Shown: positions 1 through 4,324 of the stretch, piece by piece | Layout of the letters: each line of letters opens with the position of its first letter | How positions within the stretch are numbered: the stretch's first letter is position 1 | Source of the DNA: Candidatus Glassbacteria bacterium RIFCSPLOWO2_12_FULL_58_11 | GTDB taxonomy: Bacteria; Gemmatimonadota; Glassbacteria; GWA2-58-10 | Assembly: GCA_001780825.1 (NCBI GenBank) | Contig: MFIX01000099.1 | Location: 1 to 6,344 of the forward strand | DNA: 6,344 bases | Reading direction: 5' to 3' | Position numbers and translations under genes: made by a program | The notes under the pieces: generated by a model | Told to the model about the DNA's origin: nothing | The model's database searches: none | What the model saw: the letters and a program-made list of their open reading frames with translations, nothing else

Positions 1-625
1 CCAGCGAGCCCACAAAAAGCGTGAACAATACCCCCGGCCAGCCCAGGAAAGCGCCGATCATCGCCAGCATCTTGACATCCCCGCCGCCCATCGCCTCCTT
101 CTTGAAAATCCACTCTCCGGCCAGGGCCACCAGGTAAAGCGAGCCACCACCGATCAAAAGTCCGATCAGCGATTGCAGCGGGGTTATCCCGCCCGGCAGG
201 AAAGACAGGGCCAATCCCGCAGCCAGCCCGCCTAGAGAGAACAGGTCGGGGATGGTGTATGTGCGAAGGTCGGTAATCGCGATGCCGGTCAGGACAAAGA
301 TAAGGCAGAGGTTTACCGGGAAATCCAGGCCGGGGCCGGCCAGGAGGAATACCGCAACCGTGAGAAGGGCGAAAGCCGCCTCGACCAGTGGATACTGAAG
401 GGAGATCGGCGCGCGACAGTCACGGCAACGGCCCCGGAGCCAGAAAAAGCTGAGGATCGGGACATTGTCGTACCAGCGGATCAGCGCCCCGCAGGAGGGG
501 CAGCGGGAGCGGGGAAAGACAATGGACTCGCCCCGGGGCAGACGGTGGATCCAGACATTGAGGAAACTGCCCAGCATCGCGCCCAGAACTCCCACGACAA
601 AGATAGCGGAAAAGCGCGGTTCCAT
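1..625 (-). CDS. Prepilin peptidase (PilD/GspO type, peptidase family A24), 3' end outside window
   Basis: Inner-membrane aspartic protease that removes the leader from type IV prepilins or type II secretion pseudopilins and usually N-methylates the new N-terminus. Reading from ATG at 625, 208 codons are visible. GSFLNVWIHRLP lies at residues 19-30. Two CxxC pairs (C42/C45, C67/C70) form the zinc-binding cytoplasmic loop typical of the bifunctional enzymes. D119 in TDLRTYTIPD and D183 in GGGDVK match the two catalytic aspartates and are 64 residues apart, as in TcpJ and PilD. Hydrophobic segments lie at roughly 8-26, 81-97, 103-118, 128-143, 149-170 and 187-208. Only the last part of the protein, about one or two helices, should be missing. 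The ATG has a GGAGG site 5 nt upstream. No pilin or secretion gene is visible, so pilD versus gspO cannot be decided. Family assignment is very secure. Confidence 0.96.
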   Translation of the reverse strand, partial: MEPRFSAIFVVGVLGAMLGSFLNVWIHRLPRGESIVFPRSRCPSCGALIRWYDNVPILSFFWLRGRCRDCRAPISLQYPLVEAAFALLTVAVFLLAGPGLDFPVNLCLIFVLTGIAITDLRTYTIPDLFSLGGLAAGLALSFLPGGITPLQSLIGLLIGGGSLYLVALAGEWIFKKEAMGGGDVKMLAMIGAFLGWPGVLFTLFVGSL

Positions 626-630
626 AGCTG

Positions 631-635
631 CCTCC
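631..635 (-). promoter_or_regulatory. Ribosome binding site of the prepilin peptidase gene
   Basis: On the minus strand GGAGG stands 5 nt before the ATG at 625 and fixes that start. Its first two bases belong to the 3' arm of the palindromic repeat at 634-652, so a folded transcript would partly cover the site. Confidence 0.6.
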
Positions 636-668
636 CCCTTTGAAAAAGGGGGATCGAAGGGGATTTAA
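631..668 (+). repeat. Palindromic dispersed repeat, copy 1
   Basis: A perfect 8-bp stem (C5T3 at 634-641, A3G5 at 645-652) with a 3-nt loop is followed by a GGGGATTTAA tail at 659-668. The same core in reverse orientation occurs at 4145-4180, and a variant in the same orientation at 4198-4236. Three copies in 6.3 kb show it is a dispersed element. It fills the space immediately upstream of the prepilin peptidase start. I recall similar C-run/TTT/AAA/G-run palindromes in many environmental bacterial genomes, but their origin is not known to me. Confidence 0.75.
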
Positions 669-691
669 AATAAGCTTAAAAGTGTGTTGAA
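663..691 (-). promoter_or_regulatory. Weak candidate promoter for the prepilin peptidase gene
   Basis: On the minus strand TTCAAC (691-686) and TTAAAT (668-663) are separated by 17 nt and would give a leader of about 30 nt carrying the repeat hairpin. Each hexamer matches the sigma70 consensus at about four positions. The region is AT-rich, so chance matches are likely. Confidence 0.2.
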
Positions 692-765
692 ATATTACCT
701 ATCCGGCTGATAAATCTCCGGCTCCGCGGAAGCAGACTCGGGTATTCTCCCGGCACGCGAGGCCA

Positions 766-798
766 AGGGCGCAGCCCCGATAAAATCGGGGCGCCCCT
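766..798. repeat. Hairpin-forming intergenic repeat between the two minus-strand genes
   Basis: A perfect 8-bp inverted repeat (GCCCCGAT at 774-781, ATCGGGGC at 785-792) has a 3-nt AAA loop. Partly paired outer arms (AGGGC at 766-770, GCCCCT at 793-798) extend it with a small internal bulge. It lies about 40 nt beyond the stop of the methyltransferase gene in that gene's direction, where a terminator could sit. No T-run follows on the minus strand, so an intrinsic terminator is not supported. It looks like a different dispersed intergenic repeat from the C5T3/A3G5 type, although only one copy is in the window. Confidence 0.5.
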
Positions 799-839
799 AC
801 ATAAGATCATCATATTTAGATAGTTGCGAATAATGCTGG

Positions 840-1640
840 CTATTTCAAGCTGACCTTTTCCGCGATCCGGTAGAGCAGGATTCCGGCGGCCACCGCCACA
901 TTCAGGCTCTCGACCCCCGCGGCCATGGGCACGCCGAGCAGGCGGGCGCCCAGCCCGGAGGTGAATTCCGTGGGCCCCGCGGCCTCAGAGCCCAGGATCA
1001 AAGCCGTCCGGGAAGGAAATTTATCTAAAGCGAATACATTTTCCCCTTCCGCAGCGGCGGCATAAATTCCGAAATTCCGGCTCTCCATAAAATTTTTCAG
1101 CTCCTCACGCCCCACCCGGAACACCGGGAGCCGGAAAATAGCGCCCATTGAGCCACGAACGCACTTGGAGTTGTAAGGATCGACCGTACCCGGTCCGGCC
1201 AGGAGCGCCGCGGCCCCGCTTGCCGCGGCCACCCGGATCAGCGCTCCGAGGTTGCCCGGTTCCCGCAGGTTGTCGCTCACCACCACCAGCGATCGCGCTC
1301 CGGGCACCAGGTCCGGCAGGCTCAGCCGGGGCTCGACGCAGACTGCGGTCAGCGCTTGCGGCGTGACCAGATCGAGATTCTTAACCAGCGATTTTTCCGA
1401 GGCGCGGTAAACCTGAACGCCGCGCTCCAGCAGAAGGCGGACCAGCTCCGCGGCCCGCTTGTCCGCCGTTTCGGAGGCCACGGCCCATTCGATCCCCGCG
1501 CCGCGCTCCAGCGCCTCACCGACCAGCTTTAATCCCTCGGCCAGAAAAAGTCCTTCCTCCTGGCGGTATTTCCGGTGGGTCAGACGGGCCAGGACTTTCT
1601 CCTTGGCATTGGAGAGGCCGGCTAGAGGCTCGCTTTGCAC
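840..1640 (-). CDS. SpoU/TrmH-family RNA 2'-O-ribose methyltransferase
   Basis: A SPOUT-superfamily enzyme that transfers a methyl group from S-adenosylmethionine to a ribose 2'-OH of rRNA or tRNA. From the chosen GTG the protein has 266 residues, normal for the family. The substrate-binding N-domain starts with NAKEKVLARLTHRKYR and GLFLAEG (11-36). The three SpoU motifs follow: motif 1 at 123-136 (DNLREPGNLGALIR, with EPxN where DPxN is usual), motif 2 at 215-222 (LILGSEAA, E219) and motif 3 at 237-248 (VPMAAGVESLNV, with S245 and N247). Together these form the trefoil-knot SAM site. GTG at 1640 is preferred because GGAG stands 6 nt upstream and family homology begins just after it. The frame stays open to a TTG at 1754 with a poor ribosome site, which would add 38 residues of Q/R-rich sequence unlike the family. 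The exact RNA target cannot be read from sequence. Confidence 0.93.
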   Translation of the reverse strand: MQSEPLAGLSNAKEKVLARLTHRKYRQEEGLFLAEGLKLVGEALERGAGIEWAVASETADKRAAELVRLLLERGVQVYRASEKSLVKNLDLVTPQALTAVCVEPRLSLPDLVPGARSLVVVSDNLREPGNLGALIRVAAASGAAALLAGPGTVDPYNSKCVRGSMGAIFRLPVFRVGREELKNFMESRNFGIYAAAAEGENVFALDKFPSRTALILGSEAAGPTEFTSGLGARLLGVPMAAGVESLNVAVAAGILLYRIAEKVSLK

Positions 1641-1646
1641 TTTCCG

Positions 1647-1650
1647 CTCC
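1647..1650 (-). promoter_or_regulatory. Ribosome binding site deciding the GTG start of the methyltransferase
   Basis: The minus strand reads GGAG, six bases, then GTG at 1640-1638. This is the only good Shine-Dalgarno near the 5' end of the frame. The TTG at 1754 has none. Confidence 0.5.
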
Positions 1651-1836
1651 AGTTGCAAACGGATTCTTTGTTGAAGTTGCGGCAGAGGTTCCGGCTGGAC
1701 CGGTCTTCGACAACTGAATTGTCCCGCCGATTTATCTGCCCGGGTGTTCAGCAAACTTAGCCCCGCGTCCGGGTGCTGTCAACTCTCGCTTACCGCTCCG
1801 CCGGAGTCTTGAATCACGGCTGGACCACATAGATAC

Positions 1837-1865
1837 TTGTTGCCGGGATGGAGAAAATATATATT
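1837..1865 (+). promoter_or_regulatory. Candidate sigma70-like promoter for panB
   Basis: TTGTTG (1837-1842) and TATATT (1860-1865) are separated by exactly 17 nt. The -10 matches the consensus at five of six positions, the -35 at three. Transcription would start near 1872, about 40 nt before the preferred panB start. A second pair, TTGAAT (1809-1814) and GATACT (1832-1837), also with 17-nt spacing, lies just upstream. The gap is AT-richer than the genes around it. The call rests on consensus matching only. Confidence 0.35.
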
Positions 1866-1912
1866 GAGATACCGCACGCAACCCTGAACTTAAGATGCAG
1901 AGAACTATCCTT

Positions 1913-2743
1913 ATGCCGGAAAACAAAATAACGATTCAGCAGGTCCGGGCGAAAAAGGAAGCCGGAGAAAAGCTCTGCGTGCTGACCGCTTATGACTGCA
2001 CATTTGCGCAGCTGGTGGACCGCGCAGGGGTGGATATTATCCTGGTGGGCGATTCTCTGGCCAACACGGTGCTGGGACTGGAAAGCACGGTCCCGGTAAC
2101 CCTTGAACAGATGATCCACCATGCGACTGCGGTGACACGGGCCGCGCCCAATGCCCTGGTGGTGGTGGACATGCCGTTCGGCTCGGTGCAGGAGGGCCCG
2201 CAGCTTGCGGTGAGCCGGGCGGTCAGGGTATTCAAGGAGACCGGGGTCGATGCGGTCAAGATCGAGGGCGGCAGGCGTATGGCCAAGGTGATCGCAGCGG
2301 TGGTCGAGGCCGGTATTCCGGTAATGGGCCATGTCGGCCTGATGCCGCAATACCGCTCGATGCTGGGCGGGCTGAAAGTGCAGGGCAAGGAGCTCGAGGC
2401 CGCCCGCCTGATCCTGGACGATGCCAGGGCGGTGGCCGAGGCCGGCAGTTTCGCCCTGGTCCTGGAGGCGCTGCCCCGTCAACTGGCCCGCCTGATCACC
2501 GAGCGGGTCCCAATCCCGACAATCGGGATCGGCGCGGGGCCGGAGTGCGACGGCCAGATTCTGGTGCTGCACGATGTGCTGGGCCTGAGCGGAAGATCGC
2601 TGAAGTTTACCAGGCAGTGGGCTGACCTGGCCGAAGAGACCGTAAAGGCGGTCGCGGCCTATCGCAAGGAAGTGCTCGAGGGAAGCTTTCCCGGGGACAA
2701 AGAGAGCTTTCACATGGATGAATCGATAATAGAAAAGTTATGA
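1913..2743 (+). CDS. panB: 3-methyl-2-oxobutanoate hydroxymethyltransferase (ketopantoate hydroxymethyltransferase)
   Basis: First committed step of pantothenate (vitamin B5) and CoA synthesis: the enzyme moves a hydroxymethyl group from 5,10-methylene-tetrahydrofolate to 3-methyl-2-oxobutanoate, giving ketopantoate. It is a cytoplasmic TIM-barrel enzyme needing a divalent metal. Counting from ATG 1913 (276 aa), family signatures are LTAYDCTFA, VGDSLAN, VVDMPFGS, VKIEGG, MGHVGLMPQ, LVLEALP and GIGAGPECDGQILVLHD. Metal and substrate residues known from E. coli PanB fall in place at D47, D86, K116, E118, H140 and catalytic E185. An in-frame ATG at 1895 would add six residues, but it has no usable ribosome site and lies outside family homology. 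ATG 1913 has a weak AGAGA 9 nt upstream. The stop overlaps the next start as ATGA. No panC or panD is visible nearby. Confidence 0.98.
   Translation: MPENKITIQQVRAKKEAGEKLCVLTAYDCTFAQLVDRAGVDIILVGDSLANTVLGLESTVPVTLEQMIHHATAVTRAAPNALVVVDMPFGSVQEGPQLAVSRAVRVFKETGVDAVKIEGGRRMAKVIAAVVEAGIPVMGHVGLMPQYRSMLGGLKVQGKELEAARLILDDARAVAEAGSFALVLEALPRQLARLITERVPIPTIGIGAGPECDGQILVLHDVLGLSGRSLKFTRQWADLAEETVKAVAAYRKEVLEGSFPGDKESFHMDESIIEKL
2740..2743 (+). other. ATGA overlap coupling panB and the M24 peptidase gene
   Basis: The peptidase ATG (2740-2742) shares bases with the panB TGA stop (2741-2743). The purine stretch AGAAAAG just before it is a weak ribosome site. This arrangement is typical of termination-reinitiation within one mRNA, so the two genes are read here as one operon. 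Confidence 0.75.
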
Positions 2744-3972
2744 GACAAGAAATCAACCGCCTGTTGAATGAGCGTGGAGTCGATGTCCTCTGGGTCACCG
2801 GGGCGACTTGTGAAAGTCCGGACAGCTATTATTTAACCGGCGGCGTATCGCTTACCGCCGCCTGGCTGATTGTTCGTCCGGACAGGGAACCCCTGCTCTG
2901 TTACTCGACCATGGAGCGCGAGGCTGCCCGCTCTACCGGCCTTCCCACTCTCGACTTCCAGGAGCTGGGCCGCGAGGAGCTTTCCCGGAAGTCCAATGAC
3001 CCGCTCGAAGTTACCTGCGAGATGTTTTCCAGGCTGGCGCAGCGGGAAAACCTCTCCGGCCGCCTGGCGATCCACGGGGTCGCCGACCCCGGCGATTCCC
3101 ACTACTTGCTCGAGATGATCGGCCGGAACCTGCCGCAATTCCGGCTGATCCGCGATATCCCTCCGGTCCTGCAGACCGCCCGCTCGACCAAGGACAGCCG
3201 GGAAATCTCCCGAATGAAAGAAGTGGCGGCGGACACGCTTGCGGCCCTGCGGGAAACCCTGGAATTGATGCGGCAGGCCCACCTGGAGGGAGAACAGTTG
3301 ATCGGCGGGAACGGCGTTCCGCTCACGGTCGGCGCAGTGAAAGCCGCCCTGCGTCAATCCTTTGCCGCCCGCGGCCTTCAGGAAACCCACGAAACTATCC
3401 TCGGTGTTGGCCGGGAAGCCGGCATCCCCCACGCCTCCAACCCGGACGAGACAGTCCTGTGCGCCGGGAAGACCATCGTGCTGGATATCTTTCCCAGCCG
3501 CAAAGGCGGCGGCTATTTCTTTGACATTACCCGGAGTTTCTGTATCGGCCAGGCCCCGGATGAGGCACTCCGGCTTTATGAGGAGGTCCTGGCGGCCCAG
3601 GACAAAGCCGCGGCCGCGGCCGCGGCCGGCGTGGATGGCTGCCGGCTGCAGGAGCTGGTCTGCGACCATTTCGAGGCCCTGGGACATCCGACTATCCGTT
3701 CCGCCCCGGGGACTACCGCGGGCTACGTACATTCGCTCGGCCACGGGATCGGCCTCGAGGTTCACGAGCAGCCATTTTTACGTCTGCAGGATCAGCCGGA
3801 TGGGCGCAATCGCCTTCAGCCGGGTTCCGTTTTCACGATAGAGCCGGGACTTTATTATCCGGAGCGCGGCCTGGGCATTCGGATCGAGGATGTTTACTTC
3901 ATCGATGAACAGGGCAAGGCCCAGGTCCTGGCGCCGTTTGAAAAATTCGCTCTCCTCGTGCCCGAAGGCTGA
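2740..3972 (+). CDS. M24-family Xaa-Pro-type aminopeptidase (PepP/PepQ-like)
   Basis: Metallopeptidase of the pita-bread fold, expected to cleave Xaa-Pro bonds in peptides in the cytoplasm. It is 410 residues long, usual for two-domain members. Residues 1 to about 150 form the creatinase-like N-domain (DSYYLTGG at 28-35), ending in the TARSTKDSREISRMK linker (146-160). The catalytic domain carries all five metal ligands: D249 (VLDIFP), D262 (FFDITRSF), H335 (HSLGHGIG), E368 (FTIEPG) and E383 (RIEDV). The supporting histidines H231 (IPHASNP) and H342 (EVHEQP) are also present. The first ligand sits in LDIFPS rather than the usual DxG, which I recall from a subset of M24 proteins. Residues 290-296 are an alanine run encoded by GCGGCC repeats. 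The ATG lies inside the panB stop, so translation is probably coupled. The peptide substrate, and proline specificity itself, are inferred from family. Confidence 0.92.
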   Translation: MRQEINRLLNERGVDVLWVTGATCESPDSYYLTGGVSLTAAWLIVRPDREPLLCYSTMEREAARSTGLPTLDFQELGREELSRKSNDPLEVTCEMFSRLAQRENLSGRLAIHGVADPGDSHYLLEMIGRNLPQFRLIRDIPPVLQTARSTKDSREISRMKEVAADTLAALRETLELMRQAHLEGEQLIGGNGVPLTVGAVKAALRQSFAARGLQETHETILGVGREAGIPHASNPDETVLCAGKTIVLDIFPSRKGGGYFFDITRSFCIGQAPDEALRLYEEVLAAQDKAAAAAAAGVDGCRLQELVCDHFEALGHPTIRSAPGTTAGYVHSLGHGIGLEVHEQPFLRLQDQPDGRNRLQPGSVFTIEPGLYYPERGLGIRIEDVYFIDEQGKAQVLAPFEKFALLVPEG

Positions 3973-4023
3973 AAGCTTGCACTGACAACCTCGCGAATAG
4001 ATTATCTGCAAGCGGCTACCTGA

Positions 4024-4140
4024 TCTCTGGGAACCCCATCGAGATTACCAGGATATGCCGTCCAGAATTTCAGATATGCCAAAAAATTAAACGAAATTAC
4101 CCACGGCAAGCCCGATAAACAGTGGCAGGCCATGAGGTGA
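4024..4140 (+). pseudogene. Possible short gene remnant of unknown origin
   Basis: In the reading frame of the upstream peptidase but beyond two stops, 38 codons run to TGA at 4138-4140. The peptide, containing GYAVQNFRYAKKLNEITHGK and ending KPDKQWQAMR, has a protein-like composition with no low-complexity or repeat signature. There is no ATG or GTG start near its beginning and no ribosome site. I do not recognise the family. It may be the tail of a decayed gene or simply chance. Confidence 0.15.
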
Positions 4141-4144
4141 CGGA

Positions 4145-4180
4145 CTAAATCCCCTGTATCCCCCTTTTTCAAAGGGGGCC
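4145..4180 (-). repeat. Palindromic dispersed repeat, copy 2 (inverted relative to copy 1)
   Basis: CTAAATCCCC, a short spacer, then the perfect stem C5T3 (4160-4167), TTC loop and A3G5 (4171-4178). The reverse complement matches copy 1 at 631-668 almost base for base, including the AAATCCCC tail. Only the 3-5 bases between tail and stem differ. Confidence 0.75.
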
Positions 4181-4235
4181 TTTTGAATTTGCTTTTACCC
4201 CCCCCTTTGGCAAAGGGGGGCGGGGGGGATTTAAG
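4145..4235. mobile_element. Inverted pair of palindromic repeats, possible small MITE-like unit
   Basis: Copies 2 and 3 face each other, so the 91-bp unit starts TAAATCCCC (4146-4154) and ends GGGGATTTA (4226-4234), giving matching inverted ends around a short TTTTGAATTTGCTTTTA centre. This looks like a non-autonomous element or paired REP-type (BIME-like) unit. No target duplication is evident on either side and no transposase is in the window, so mobility is only inferred. Confidence 0.4.
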
Positions 4236-4236
4236 A
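4198..4236 (+). repeat. Palindromic dispersed repeat, copy 3
   Basis: C6T3 (4200-4208), GGC loop, A3G6 (4212-4220) make a perfect 9-bp stem. A C, a seven-G run and ATTTAA follow. The orientation is that of copy 1. The loop and the tail spacer differ from the other two copies, so it is an older or different variant. Confidence 0.7.
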
Positions 4237-4313
4237 TCTTGCCGTAACTTGATTTGTGTCTACATTGCAATAAGTATTGGGAAATTCTCATCAAAAAAAA
4301 TCATTATATCTGC

Positions 4314-4317
4314 GGAG
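4314..4317 (+). promoter_or_regulatory. Ribosome binding site of the GH94 gene
   Basis: GGAG with a 7-nt spacer precedes ATG at 4325. It agrees with the family's N-terminal FGYFD motif, which begins five codons later. Confidence 0.6.
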
Positions 4318-4324
4318 CCATTTA

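Larger units (their letters stand above)
3973..4324. other. Intergenic region between the peptidase and GH94 genes
   Basis: This 352-bp stretch has no convincing gene. It starts with a 7-bp inverted repeat (GCTTGCA at 3975-3981, TGCAAGC at 4007-4013, 25-nt loop), which could fold after the peptidase stop but has no T-run. A short open stretch at 4024-4140 follows. Next come two palindromic repeat copies at 4145-4180 and 4198-4236. The AT-rich segment 4240-4313 must supply the GH94 promoter, but no convincing -35/-10 pair was found there. Confidence 0.6.

Noticed and set aside
465..668. Plus-strand open frame of 67 codons
   Set aside because: It lies antisense to the prepilin peptidase, and its C-terminal SPFEKGGSKGI is a translation of the palindromic repeat, a common source of spurious small proteins.
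1814..2713. Minus-strand open frame of 299 codons opposite panB
   Set aside because: It mirrors panB almost fully, has H/Q/R-rich composition and no domain, and panB itself is certain.
3606..3630. Tandem GCGGCC repeats inside the peptidase gene
   Set aside because: In frame, they encode a short alanine stretch in a helix between conserved motifs; no sign of a separate element or a frameshift.
2833..3765. Minus-strand open frame of 310 codons opposite the M24 peptidase
   Set aside because: Antisense shadow with no motif; the plus-strand gene has all five metal ligands.
3975..4013. Inverted repeat GCTTGCA/TGCAAGC after the peptidase stop as a terminator
   Set aside because: The 25-nt loop and missing T-run do not support an intrinsic terminator. 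Described only within the intergenic entry.
4145..4236. CRISPR-like repeats
   Set aside because: The copies are in opposite orientations, differ in sequence and have no regular spacers.
4240..4313. Promoter for the GH94 gene
   Set aside because: Several TTG-starting hexamers (4249, 4254, 4265, 4278) were tested against -10 candidates at 16-18 nt. None gave a good match.
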